A stretch of 64,000 nt of DNA from Christensenella intestinihominis (GTDB lineage: Bacteria; Bacillota; Clostridia; Christensenellales; Christensenellaceae): positions 1 to 64,000 of the forward strand of contig NZ_MAIQ01000002.1 in assembly GCF_001678845.1 (NCBI RefSeq), given 5' to 3'. This document shows, one piece after another, positions 42,491-51,198 of this stretch. The position numbers and the translations under genes were made by a program. The notes beneath the pieces are model-generated. The model had not been told where the DNA came from, made no database searches, and saw nothing but the letters and a program-made list of their open reading frames with translations. Position 1 is the first letter of the stretch; the number at the start of each line of letters is the position of its first letter.

Positions 42491-42507
42491 CATGTGCACC
42501 GCACATG
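42491..42507 (-). promoter_or_regulatory. 7-bp perfect palindrome in the aminotransferase leader
   Basis: CATGTGC-ACC-GCACATG, between the promoter and the ribosome site; operator or small hairpin. Confidence 0.4.
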
Positions 42508-42530
42508 TATACCCCATCGTTAGCATATCT

Positions 42531-42559
42531 ATTCTAATACAAAAGAATATGAAACGCAA
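42531..42559 (-). promoter_or_regulatory. promoter of the aminotransferase operon
   Basis: TTGCGT (42554-42559), 17-base spacer and TAGAAT (42531-42536) on the minus strand. Confidence 0.6.
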
Positions 42560-42788
42560 TAGCCCGCATGTGTCATAAATGCAAATTTCAGAAAATAATT
42601 TTTCGTTTTCCCAAAAGCCTCCTTTTTTCGTTCCCTTCTTGCATTTCAGGCCCCTAAACGATATACTGTATATAGTTGCGTACGCCCGTATAATGCATGT
42701 TTGGGCGGTGCGCCGGCCGTTTGCGGGAGCCATGTGTTTTAGGCCCCGGATGGGCCGGGCGCAATAAAAATGATTGGAGATTTATGTA

Positions 42789-43679
42789 ATGGCTGATTAT
42801 GTGATTACCTGCAGTTCCACTGCCGACCTTCCGACCGCTTTTGTGTGTGAACGCGGCATTCCGGTCCTTCCTTACCAATTTTTTATGGATGGGCGCGAAT
42901 ATTACGACGACCAGGGCGTTTCCATCCCGACGCACGATTTTTATGAAAAGGTACGCGCGGGTTCCATGCCCACCACGTCTATGGTAAATACGGAACGTTA
43001 CACGGAATTCTTTGCGCCGATCCTGGAAGAGGGTAAGGATATCCTGCATCTTGAATTTTCTTCCGGGTTATCCGGCTCGTATAACAACGCGCTGATGACC
43101 GCGGAGCAATTGATGCAAAAATATCCCGGCAGGAAAATCCTTATTGTGGATTCCCTGTCCGCGTCGCGCGGCTACGGCTTGTTCGTGCACCTTGTCAGCA
43201 ACAAAAAAAACGAAGGCGCCTCCATCGAGGAAGCGCGCGATTATGCGGAAGCGCTGAAATGGAAAATCACCCACTGGTTTGCGGTGGAGAGCCTCGAGCA
43301 CCTGCGGCGTGGCGGGCGCGTATCCCGCGCAAGCGCGTTCCTCGGGACGATGCTTAACATAAAACCGGTGCTGGCCTTTAATAATGAAGGAAAAATTATC
43401 CCGGTGGAAAAAATCCGCGGCAGGAAGAAGTCGCTGATTGCCATGGTGGATAAAATGGAAGGGGACATTGACAACCCCGACGGCCAAATCGTTTACATCG
43501 GGCACGGTGACGCCCTGGAAGAGGCGAAATATGTGGAAGGCCTGATCCACGAACGTTTCCCCACAATCAAGGAAACGCTGATTAATTACACCGGGCCGGT
43601 GATCGGCGCGCACTCCGGGCCGGGGACGGTTAACATCCACTATGTCGGCAAACAGCGGGTGGATATTAAGTTTAAATAA
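42789..43679 (+). CDS. DegV family fatty-acid-binding protein
   Basis: 296 residues from the ATG at 42789. TCSSTADLP at the start, MPTTSMVNTERYTEFF, SGLSGSYNNALM and SASRGYGLFVHL are the DegV fold landmarks; VESLEHLRRGGRVS and the late IGAHSGPGT complete it. DegV/FakB proteins hold a fatty acid for the FakA kinase, which phosphorylates exogenous fatty acids. No fakA is in the window. Divergent from the aminotransferase operon. Confidence 0.94.
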   Translation: MADYVITCSSTADLPTAFVCERGIPVLPYQFFMDGREYYDDQGVSIPTHDFYEKVRAGSMPTTSMVNTERYTEFFAPILEEGKDILHLEFSSGLSGSYNNALMTAEQLMQKYPGRKILIVDSLSASRGYGLFVHLVSNKKNEGASIEEARDYAEALKWKITHWFAVESLEHLRRGGRVSRASAFLGTMLNIKPVLAFNNEGKIIPVEKIRGRKKSLIAMVDKMEGDIDNPDGQIVYIGHGDALEEAKYVEGLIHERFPTIKETLINYTGPVIGAHSGPGTVNIHYVGKQRVDIKFK

Positions 43680-43697
43680 CAAAACGCAAAGCCTTAT

Positions 43698-43726
43698 CCT
43701 TGCCGGGTGGGTCCGGCAGGGGTTTT
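43698..43726 (+). terminator. terminator after the degV gene
   Basis: Nine-base-pair stem CCTTGCCGG (43698-43706) with 43713-43721 (one wobble), then GTTTT. Confidence 0.75.
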
Positions 43727-43734
43727 ACGGCAAT

Positions 43735-43799
43735 TTTATAGGAACTTAATAAAATCTTTATTTTTCCTATATGGTATTTTCATTTCCTTCTGTTATACT
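43735..43799 (+). promoter_or_regulatory. phased-repeat promoter of the glycerophosphodiesterase gene
   Basis: TTTATA (43735), TTAATA (43746), TTTATT (43757), a degenerate TATATG (43768) and TTCATT (43779) lie 11 bases apart. Nine bases and TATACT (43794-43799) follow. Same geometry as the htrA-side promoters, but the AT-rich background makes chance more likely. Confidence 0.5.
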
Positions 43800-43835
43800 G
43801 GGAATCGAAATCAACGCTTGGAGGAATCATATTAG

Positions 43836-44729
43836 ATGTTTTCGGAAGTCTCTATTGTCAGTCTCGTATTGGCCGCAATTGCAGCCGCCGTCCTGATACT
43901 GGACCGGGTGATGACAAAAGCGGCGCCGCCCGCGGAAAAAACGTGGCTGACAGATTATCAATATGCGCACAGGGGGCTGCATAATGAACAATATCCTGAA
44001 AATTCACTGCCCGCATTTGCGAACGCGGTAAAGCACGGTTTCGCAATCGAGCTTGACGTCCACCGGACCCGCGACGGGGTGATCGTGGTATTCCACGACC
44101 CCAACTTAAAGCGGATGACCGGCGTGGACGGAAGAATCAAGGACTATACGTTTGCGGAGCTGCGCAAGCTGCGGCTCAAAGGGACGCAATACAAAATCCC
44201 GACCCTGCGCGAAACGCTGCTGCTGATTAAAGGGCAGGTTCCCCTTTTGATCGAGATTAAACGAAAGGGATTTGCGGGGGACCTCGAGCGCGAGCTTTAC
44301 AGAATGATGGAAGAATACGGCGGTAAGTATGCCGTCCAGTCTTTTTCGCCGTTTTCGGTGCGCTGGTTCAAGAAAAATGCGCCGGACGTTTACCGCGGAC
44401 AGCTTTCCTGTAATTTTTCCCTGTGCAAGGATAATTTCCCTGCGGGGATGGACTGCGTCGTCCGCTTTTTCCTTTCAAAGCTGCTTTTGGTGGTGCAGCG
44501 CCTCGGGGTCAACTTTATCTGCCGTCCGAATTTTATCAGCTATGAGTGCCAAAAGGTGGACTCGCGCCTGATTCGCCGCCTGCGCCGGAGCGGGGCGCCG
44601 ATTTTCGCATGGACGGTGCGCACGCGCGAGGAATACGAACGCGCCAGGCAATATACGGATTCAATTATTTTTGAAAACTTCACGCCGAAAAAGCGGCCCG
44701 TCCTGCAGGAACAGAATAAAGTCGGCTGA
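43836..44729 (+). CDS. membrane-anchored glycerophosphodiester phosphodiesterase
   Basis: 297 residues after GGAGGAATC (spacing rather long). One N-terminal membrane helix (about residues 5-25), then a GDPD barrel: YAHRGLHNEQYPENSLPAF, ELDVHRTRDGVIVVFHD (metal Glu/Asp and catalytic His), LIEIKRKG, and near the end FAWTVRTREEYERA. It hydrolyses glycerophosphodiesters (lipid or teichoic-acid fragments) to glycerol-3-phosphate. Enzymes of this class belong to the phosphate-starvation regulon in Bacillus, which fits the phased-repeat promoter. Not classical secreted GlpQ, since it keeps a membrane anchor. Confidence 0.92.
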   Translation: MFSEVSIVSLVLAAIAAAVLILDRVMTKAAPPAEKTWLTDYQYAHRGLHNEQYPENSLPAFANAVKHGFAIELDVHRTRDGVIVVFHDPNLKRMTGVDGRIKDYTFAELRKLRLKGTQYKIPTLRETLLLIKGQVPLLIEIKRKGFAGDLERELYRMMEEYGGKYAVQSFSPFSVRWFKKNAPDVYRGQLSCNFSLCKDNFPAGMDCVVRFFLSKLLLVVQRLGVNFICRPNFISYECQKVDSRLIRRLRRSGAPIFAWTVRTREEYERARQYTDSIIFENFTPKKRPVLQEQNKVG

Positions 44730-44735
44730 GATACC

Positions 44736-44954
44736 AAAGCCCCGGTCTGGTGACCGGGGCTTGAGCTTGTCGAAAAAGTCTCGCCGCTTTGCGGCTGGAC
44801 ACTTTTTCGAGGTTGCGGCGATTTTGCTGCAAGGCTTTGCCAGCGGTCGCAAAATCGCCATATGAGCGGACTTGCGTGCGCACATGTCGCCCTTGTCCGC
44901 GAAGTTTAATCAAGGGGTCTTGCCCCTTGATAATCCCCGCAAATGGCTTTTTTG
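44736..44954 (+). repeat. multi-hairpin 3'-UTR repeat, copy A
   Basis: Starting 6 bases after the glycerophosphodiesterase stop, a GC hairpin (AGCCCCGGTC / GACCGGGGCT, 44738-44760) is followed by a 192-base core (44763-44954). The core has four stem-loops: AAAAAGT/ACTTTTT enclosing GCCGC/GCGGC; GGCGATTTTGC/GCAAAATCGCC; GCGGAC/GTCCGC; TCAAGGGG/CCCCTTGA. It ends in T6. The same core occurs inverted at 47829-48022. No reading frame of interest inside. Confidence 0.85.
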
Positions 44955-44971
44955 TATTCCTGTTCCCATCC

Positions 44972-47728
44972 TCAATCGGGCTCCGCCTCGAGCGCGAACA
45001 AGGCTTCCGCAGCGGCTTGCACATCCTCCGGCAGGAACCCTGCCCACGACATGCCCATCAAATCCCGCATGCTGAGGCTGAGGTCTTCGGGATCGCCGCC
45101 CGCCGCCCGTTCGTATGCCTCCGGCAGCTTTTCCTTCAGCACCGTCATGGCGCGTTCATCCTTTCGGTAGGTCTCAAGGATGGTTTCCCAGTCGTACAGC
45201 CTGCGGAAATCGCACGCGGGCCGGTAATTGAGTTTTGTTTCCCCGGCCGTAAGGAGAACTTCTTCTTCCGGAAGCCGCAGGACGGCTTCGCAATCGAAGG
45301 GCACGCAAACCGTGAGGTCGACGCTTCCGTCCGGCCTGGCTTCCCACTCCACGCGGTATTCGCCCCGTACCGACAGGTATGCGCATTTCATTTTCCCGAT
45401 TTCACGGGAAGGCCGCGGCCTGATCTCCGCCCGGGAATAGCCCGGCTCAAGCGGCCTTAGGCCCGCGATATCGCGGACAACATAGTGAATAACGGAACCA
45501 TAGGAATAGTGGTTCAGAGAATTCATCGACGTGGAGCTGATCGACCCGTCGTCGAGCACCGAATTCCAGCGCTCCCAGATGGTGGTCGCTCCCAGGCGGA
45601 TACAATGCATCCAGCCGGGAAAATCGTCCTGCAGCAGCAAATACTGCGCCCATTTTTCCATCCCGTTTTCCGCCAGCGTTTCGCAAATCAGCGGCGCGCC
45701 CGTAAAACCGCATTTGATGCGGTATCCGTCTTTTTTCAGCCGGTTTTTCAGGCCCCGGAGGATTTTTCCCTTGTCCCGGTATATGCCGAAATGCAGCGCG
45801 ATGATATAGCCTGTCTGCGTATCGATGCACAGGCGGCCCGAGGGTGAAAAATATTCCCGGAGGATCGCTTCCGAAATCCGCTCCGCGAGGGAAGCGTATT
45901 TTTTTTCGTCTTCTTCCCGGCCCAGCAGGCCCGCCGCCCGTTCAAGCTTCCTTGCGGACGCATAATAGTAAACGGACGAAATATAGGCGTCGTCTGTCCC
46001 GCCTTTTACGCTTTGGGGCGTCATGCCGTCCATTGCCAGCCAGTCGCCGAACGTAAATGCAAAATCGAAGAGATATTTGGGGCCGCCTTCCCGTTCACGG
46101 TCCTTTCGCGCAATCCAGTCGACCCAGTCCTTCATCAGGGAATAATGCCCGTCCAGGACCCGCTTGCTGCCAAATATATCGTATAGGGCGTCGGGGATGA
46201 ACGTCGCCGCGTCGCCCCATACCGACGAGCCGCCCGGGGTGTTGTTGATGTTCGGCAAATAGTAGGCGACCGCTCCGCCGTGCGCTACCTGGTCGTTATG
46301 CAAATCCCACAAATATTTATCATAAAACGCGCGCGTATCCATAAAAAACGACGCGGTGGGCGCAAACACCTGCGCGTCGCCCGTCCACCCGAGGCGCTCG
46401 TCCCGCTGGGGACAGTCGGTCGGCATATCGAGGAAATTGCTTTTCATTCCCCACAGCGCGTTTTCCGCCAGCTGGTTAAGGTCGGGGTTGTCCGTCTCGA
46501 GATAGCCCGTGCGCTGCATCTGCGAATAGATTACCTTCCCTGCGAAATCCTCTTTCCGGGGCTCTCCCGGCCATCCTTCCACGCATACATAGCGGAAGCC
46601 CATGAACGTGAAATGCGGGCGCACCCATTCCTCGTACCCGCCGGAGGTATAGGTGAATTCGGACTTTGCCGTCCGGTAATTTTCGTTATAAAAGCAGCCT
46701 TCCTGCAATATTTCACCGTGCCGCAGCACGATTCTCGTTCCCTTCGGGAGATTGGCCCGGAAGGTCACGTAGCCCGCAAAATTTTGGCCAAAATCCAGCA
46801 CGGTTTCGCCGCGCGGGGTATGGATAATCTCCCGCACCGCAAGTTCCTGCATTTCCTTCACCGGAAGGCTGCGCCGGTCCTGGAGCAGGCGCGTGTCCAT
46901 GTCAAGCAGGGCCGCCGGGCGGCAGTCGTTCCCGCCTCCCTCGCGCGTCAAACGGTTGATTCCCTCTCCGTCGTAGATATCCGAGTATTCGATATCCGAC
47001 GCGCGGTAGGTCCAGCTTTCGTCCGTTACGAGTGTTTCCGCCGTGCCGTCCGCATAAAAAAGCGTTAGCTCCGCAATCAGCGCGAAGCGGTCCCCGTAAA
47101 TCCCGCGCCGTCCGTCGTACCCGAGGCGTCCCTTATACCAGCCATTTCCCAGCATGACGGACAGGGCCGCATCTTCTTGCAGCAAATCCGTTACGTCGTA
47201 GGTCTGCGCCTGCAGGGCGTAGCGGTATTCGTTCAGGAAGGGCGCAAACAGCTCGTCCCCCACCTTTTGGCCGCCGATATACGCTTCGTACAGGCCCAGC
47301 CCGCAGATATAAAGCCGCGCCTTTTTAAGCGGCTTTGCGATCCTGACCTGTTTTTCAAACAGCGGGTGGAACTCGTCCCCCGGCTGCTGGCCAATCCACC
47401 GCGCGCTCCACGGCTCGTCCATTTTTCCCGTTTCAAAAAAAGCGGTTTCGCTTTCCCCCGTCTCGCCCCCGTCGCCGGTGACCCTCACTTTTACATAATA
47501 AACCGTCCGGGGCGCGAGCGCGAGCTCTACCCGTTCTCCCGCGCAGTCAAGCCTGCCCTGCCTGCGCGCAAGGACATGCTCCATATGCTCGTCCGCCGCC
47601 ACCAGCACTTCGGCGGCGGCCTGCTTTTTATCCCTGGCATCCGTCACCCGCCACGAAACCGAAACATCCGGAAACGCGAACCCTACCGGATTCACAATGC
47701 CATTAATTTTTACGTCTGTAACTTTCAT
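44972..47728 (-). CDS. alpha-L-rhamnosidase, GH78, cytoplasmic
   Basis: 918 residues from the ATG at 47728 (GAGGAGAAAT upstream). Order: N-terminal beta domains, the rhamnosidase N domain (about 120-300), a beta-sandwich with VLDFGQNFAGYVTFR, an (alpha/alpha)6 barrel with MPTDCPQRDERLGWTGDAQ (catalytic acid region), and a C-terminal beta domain. No signal peptide, so it cleaves rhamnosides inside the cell after ABC import. It is the most downstream gene of the glycoside operon, but is separated from the GH4 gene by a 333-base gap holding repeat copy B. Confidence 0.93.
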   Translation of the reverse strand: MKVTDVKINGIVNPVGFAFPDVSVSWRVTDARDKKQAAAEVLVAADEHMEHVLARRQGRLDCAGERVELALAPRTVYYVKVRVTGDGGETGESETAFFETGKMDEPWSARWIGQQPGDEFHPLFEKQVRIAKPLKKARLYICGLGLYEAYIGGQKVGDELFAPFLNEYRYALQAQTYDVTDLLQEDAALSVMLGNGWYKGRLGYDGRRGIYGDRFALIAELTLFYADGTAETLVTDESWTYRASDIEYSDIYDGEGINRLTREGGGNDCRPAALLDMDTRLLQDRRSLPVKEMQELAVREIIHTPRGETVLDFGQNFAGYVTFRANLPKGTRIVLRHGEILQEGCFYNENYRTAKSEFTYTSGGYEEWVRPHFTFMGFRYVCVEGWPGEPRKEDFAGKVIYSQMQRTGYLETDNPDLNQLAENALWGMKSNFLDMPTDCPQRDERLGWTGDAQVFAPTASFFMDTRAFYDKYLWDLHNDQVAHGGAVAYYLPNINNTPGGSSVWGDAATFIPDALYDIFGSKRVLDGHYSLMKDWVDWIARKDREREGGPKYLFDFAFTFGDWLAMDGMTPQSVKGGTDDAYISSVYYYASARKLERAAGLLGREEDEKKYASLAERISEAILREYFSPSGRLCIDTQTGYIIALHFGIYRDKGKILRGLKNRLKKDGYRIKCGFTGAPLICETLAENGMEKWAQYLLLQDDFPGWMHCIRLGATTIWERWNSVLDDGSISSTSMNSLNHYSYGSVIHYVVRDIAGLRPLEPGYSRAEIRPRPSREIGKMKCAYLSVRGEYRVEWEARPDGSVDLTVCVPFDCEAVLRLPEEEVLLTAGETKLNYRPACDFRRLYDWETILETYRKDERAMTVLKEKLPEAYERAAGGDPEDLSLSMRDLMGMSWAGFLPEDVQAAAEALFALEAEPD

Positions 47729-47792
47729 ATTTCTCCTCACAGCGGCGGCGGACCGAAAAACGGCCGCCGCCGGATTCGTCCGGGAACGGCAT

Positions 47793-47820
47793 TCGTCCCG
47801 GGGACAAACGCCCGGGACGA
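47793..47820. repeat. 28-base palindromic unit, left flank of repeat copy B
   Basis: TCGTCCCGGG-GACAAACG-CCCGGGACGA. A nearly identical 27-base unit lies at 48023-48049 on the other side of copy B, one G shorter. Confidence 0.75.
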
Positions 47821-47828
47821 CAGGCTAT

Positions 47829-48022
47829 CAAAAAAACCTTTCAGCAGGGATTGTCAAGGGGCAAGGCCCCTTGATTTATAATCGCGGACAAGGGCGACAT
47901 GCGCGCCCGCAAGTCCGCTCATATGGCGGTTTTGCGGCCGTCATGCACAGCCTGACAGCAAAACCGCCGCAACCTCGAAAAAGTGTCCAGCCGCGTAGCG
48001 GCGAGACTTTTTCGACAAGCTC
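47829..48022 (-). repeat. multi-hairpin 3'-UTR repeat, copy B
   Basis: Minus-strand counterpart of 44763-44954, roughly 80-85% alike by eye. Read on the minus strand it starts 40 bases after the GH4 stop with GAGCTTGTCGAAAAAG and ends in T7. The second stem is GGCGGTTTTGC/GCAAAACCGCC here against GGCGATTTTGC/GCAAAATCGCC in copy A, so both sides of one pair changed together. The last stem TCAAGGGG/CCCCTTGA is identical in both. Confidence 0.85.
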
Positions 48023-48049
48023 TCGTCCCGGGACAAACGCCCGGGACGA
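48023..48049. repeat. 27-base palindromic unit, right flank of repeat copy B
   Basis: TCGTCCCGGG-ACAAACG-CCCGGGACGA, directly abutting copy B and 12 bases after the GH4 stop. It takes the place held by the AGCCCCGGTC hairpin in copy A. Confidence 0.75.
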
Positions 48050-48061
48050 TTTTACTTCCGC

Positions 48062-49414
48062 TTATTTTCCGCCGTACCATTCTTTCATTTCGGAATGATA
48101 GGGAAGATCGAAAATTTCGTTTACGAGCCCTTCCGCCTGCTTCAGGGACTGCGAGCGCGGGTCCATCATCACGAGGTCGACCAGCAGGTTTTTATCGTGG
48201 GCGTCAAACGCCGCGAGCTCCATTTCGACAGGGGCGATCCTGTCGTGGTACGCATGCGCGAGGATTGCCCTCGGGAGCGGATTCATGACGATCGGCTGCA
48301 CCCCGTGGCTGCCGCAGAAGGCGGGCACCTCCACCTCGAAATCGCGCGGGAAGCCCGGTACATATTCATGGTCGTTTAAAACATTGACCACAATGTTGCG
48401 TTCTACCCCGCAGGCGAGGGATTCGATCAGGGGAATCATCGGTTCCCCCGAGTGCTCCTTCCCCGCAAGGGCCAGCACATCCTTTGTATCATCGTACGCG
48501 GCCTGCTCGATTTCTTTCACGCGGTCGGCGCTCATATCAAAATATTTGTTGAACCATGTATCCGGGTCTTCTTTCCAGGATTCTTCCACCTCCCGGTCCG
48601 AATGATAGGGATACCCCCACGCGCCGCCGCCCGGATTGGCGGTGTCGCCGATCGGCATTACGCCGTAGCGGTGGTAAAGGTCCATTGGCTTCGGACCCAT
48701 GCCGTCGCTGTATTCGCAGTTTGCGAAATATTCCTCGCCGTGCTCTTCCAGCCACCGGTCGAGGAGCGGAAACGCATCCTTCCCGTCGTAATAAAATTCG
48801 TTCATCCACACAAAATGGTTGATCCCCGGTATTTCGCACGAAACCCTTTTGATGTCGAGCCCCATGGTTTTCGCCATTGTCCGGATCATCCCTGTCCCGT
48901 GGCACAGGCCCACCATTTTCATTTCCGGGTATTTGCGGCGCAGGTAGGTTGTCGCCGCCATCACGGGGTTCGATACCAGCAGGTACCAGGCGTTCGGGCA
49001 AATCCGCTTGATATCAAGCTGTACCTCTTCGATCATCCGCAGCTGGTAAAAATTGATCCAGAACGCTTCGTCATGCATGATATGCATGCTTCCGCCCATC
49101 CGGTAACCCCATTTTTTAGCGATGCTCCAGCCTTCCTTCCAGCCCTTGTAGCCGCCGATAAGGATGGTGTTGACAACGAAATCCGCGCCGCGGAGTGCTT
49201 CTTCGCGGCTGGTCGTTTTGGAAAGGTTCAGCCGCATTCCCATCTGCTTTGCGAGCCGCATGCACAGCGTATACGACGCATCGAGACGTTTCTCATCGAT
49301 ATCCATAAAGCAGATTTCGCTGTCCTGAAGGTTTTCCGTAAGGCACAGGTCGCGGATCATGTTCAGGGAAAAGATTCCGCTTCCCGCGCCGAGTATGCTG
49401 ATTTTAACTGCCAT
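48062..49414 (-). CDS. GH4-family NAD/metal-dependent glycosidase
   Basis: 450 residues after AAAGGAGAAATTATT. The N-terminal NAD fold has ILGAGSGIFSLNMIRDL; NP is in LVSNPVMAAT. The metal-site Cys lies in VGLCHGTGM and His in IPGINHFVWM, both typical of GH4. These enzymes cleave by a redox-elimination route needing NAD and a divalent metal. It is nearest to the alpha-glucosidase/alpha-galactosidase/galacturonidase branch; the precise substrate is unclear. In the operon after the permease genes, so it acts on imported oligosaccharide. Confidence 0.9.
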   Translation of the reverse strand: MAVKISILGAGSGIFSLNMIRDLCLTENLQDSEICFMDIDEKRLDASYTLCMRLAKQMGMRLNLSKTTSREEALRGADFVVNTILIGGYKGWKEGWSIAKKWGYRMGGSMHIMHDEAFWINFYQLRMIEEVQLDIKRICPNAWYLLVSNPVMAATTYLRRKYPEMKMVGLCHGTGMIRTMAKTMGLDIKRVSCEIPGINHFVWMNEFYYDGKDAFPLLDRWLEEHGEEYFANCEYSDGMGPKPMDLYHRYGVMPIGDTANPGGGAWGYPYHSDREVEESWKEDPDTWFNKYFDMSADRVKEIEQAAYDDTKDVLALAGKEHSGEPMIPLIESLACGVERNIVVNVLNDHEYVPGFPRDFEVEVPAFCGSHGVQPIVMNPLPRAILAHAYHDRIAPVEMELAAFDAHDKNLLVDLVMMDPRSQSLKQAEGLVNEIFDLPYHSEMKEWYGGK

Positions 49415-49427
49415 AATAATTTCTCCT

Positions 49428-50261
49428 TTATTTGATCGAGCCGACCGTCAGGCCCTTTACAATGGATTTGCTGAAGATCAGGTAAACAACCAGCGGTACG
49501 AGCGCGCTGATCGTGAGGCCCGCGAACAGGTAGGTCGGGTCCCCGAATTTCTGGGAAGACAGCGCGGCCAGCGCCACGGTAAGCGTTCGTTTGTCCGCCG
49601 CCTGCAAAAGGATCATCGGCCGGAACAGGTCGTTGCACACCACCAGGAAATTGAAGATCGACGAGATGGCGATTGCCGGTTTCCCGAGCGGGATCAGTAT
49701 GTTTTTAATAATCTGGAAATAGCCCGCCCCGTCGAGCTTCGCCGCCTCGAAAATTTCCTTGTCGATCGTAATGAAATTGCTTCGCAGCAGCAGGATCGTA
49801 TTGGGAAGCATGGCCGCCGTCGTCGCGAGGATCACGCCCGTATAGGTGTTGATGAGCCCCATTTTCGCATACATGACATAGAGCGGGATCATAATGACCT
49901 GCGCGGGCAGGAACATTGTGCAAATGATAAAAAGGTAGGTCGGGCTTTTCCCGCGGAATTTCATCCGCGCAAAGGCATAGCTGGCGAAAAGCGCGCACAC
50001 GAGGGTAAGCACCAGGCTTCCCGCGCTGATCAGCAGCGTATTGCCGAGGTAACGCCCGATGCCGAACTTATTGAACAGCGCGATATAATTATCGAGCGTG
50101 GGCGCCGTCGGCAGCGCAAACGCATTCGAGTAATATTCGATTTTATCCTTCATGGAGTTGAGCGCCATGAAGATCAGGGGGTAGAGGAACACAACCACAA
50201 GGGCAACCAGTATTGCGACCAGAAGCGCCCTTCCCACCTTGTTTTTCCATGTTTTCTGCAT
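49428..50261 (-). CDS. carbohydrate ABC transporter permease, MalG type
   Basis: 277 residues, six membrane segments, and the EAA loop EAAKLDGAGYFQIIKNILIPLGKPA that contacts the ATPase. GGAGGG before the ATG; 4 bases after the sister permease gene. It forms the channel with the MalF-type partner. There is no ATPase gene in this operon; the MsmK-type ATPase at 58.4 kb is the likely engine. Confidence 0.94.
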   Translation of the reverse strand: MQKTWKNKVGRALLVAILVALVVVFLYPLIFMALNSMKDKIEYYSNAFALPTAPTLDNYIALFNKFGIGRYLGNTLLISAGSLVLTLVCALFASYAFARMKFRGKSPTYLFIICTMFLPAQVIMIPLYVMYAKMGLINTYTGVILATTAAMLPNTILLLRSNFITIDKEIFEAAKLDGAGYFQIIKNILIPLGKPAIAISSIFNFLVVCNDLFRPMILLQAADKRTLTVALAALSSQKFGDPTYLFAGLTISALVPLVVYLIFSKSIVKGLTVGSIK

Positions 50262-50265
50262 TGCG

Positions 50266-51165
50266 TTATCCCTCCCAGCTGTTCTGTTTGTCCGAAACCC
50301 GCAGCTGTATTACGGTGAAAATCAAAACAATGATAATCAGGAGCACTGCCAACGCGGACGCATAGCCGTACTGCGAATTGGCAGAGAAGGATTTCAAATA
50401 GATCATATAATCGATTGTCGCCGTCTCATAGCCCGGTCCGCCGCCCGTGAGGGCAAAAATGTAGGGGAAGATTCCCGTGAAAACCCACATGACCGATACG
50501 ATGCACGAGTACTCAATCGTGCGCCCGAGCATCGGGAATGTGATCTTGAAAAGACGTTTCCAGTAGCCCGCCCCGTCGAGCTTCGCCGCCTCATAGAGCG
50601 AGGGCGGAATGGACGCGAGGCCGCCGAGCGACAGCAGGCTTTGCCAGCCGATATTGACCCACACAAGGCAGATCAGGACGACGATCCTTGCCGTCGTTCC
50701 GCTTTCAAGCCATCCAATCGACTCTTTTATAACGCCGAGGCCCTGGAGCATCAGGTTGACCGGGCCTTCATATCCGAACATGACCATAAAGAGATAGCCC
50801 ACGATGACCGCCGAAATGACCTGCGGAATATAGTAAACGACCCTGTATACCTTCCAGCCCGGCACCTCGTCGTTGATAAAGACCGCGATCATCGTCCCGA
50901 TCACAATCTGGACCGGAATAAACAGCAAAAATACAAAATTATTTTTCAGCAGCAGGTAAAACTGCGATCCGGACAAAATATCGATATAATTTTTTAATCC
51001 AACCGGATTGGGATCGCCAATCCCGTTCCATTGCGTAAAGCTTGTGGCAATCGTCTGTATGAGCGGATATCCGCACATAATAATAATCAGTATAAGCGTA
51101 GGTGCTATGGAAAGCCAAGCCTGGTATTTTTCTCTCCGTAACATGCGCGACTGTTTGATTTTCAT
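50266..51165 (-). CDS. carbohydrate ABC transporter permease, MalF type
   Basis: 299 residues, six membrane segments, with EAA loop YEAAKLDGAGYWKRLFKITFPML and N-terminal KYQAWLSIAPTLILIIIM. GAGGAGGGGG precedes the ATG at 51165. A strong hairpin separates it from the binding-protein gene upstream. Partner of the MalG-type permease for oligosaccharide import. Confidence 0.94.
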   Translation of the reverse strand: MKIKQSRMLRREKYQAWLSIAPTLILIIIMCGYPLIQTIATSFTQWNGIGDPNPVGLKNYIDILSGSQFYLLLKNNFVFLLFIPVQIVIGTMIAVFINDEVPGWKVYRVVYYIPQVISAVIVGYLFMVMFGYEGPVNLMLQGLGVIKESIGWLESGTTARIVVLICLVWVNIGWQSLLSLGGLASIPPSLYEAAKLDGAGYWKRLFKITFPMLGRTIEYSCIVSVMWVFTGIFPYIFALTGGGPGYETATIDYMIYLKSFSANSQYGYASALAVLLIIIVLIFTVIQLRVSDKQNSWEG

Positions 51166-51198
51166 AGCGCCCCCTCCTCTTGCATCGCTTCATCAATC

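Noticed and set aside
44739-44960. CRISPR or IS interpretation of the hairpin-rich sequence
   Set aside because: No regularly spaced short direct repeats and no transposase; the two copies are single, inverted and structured.
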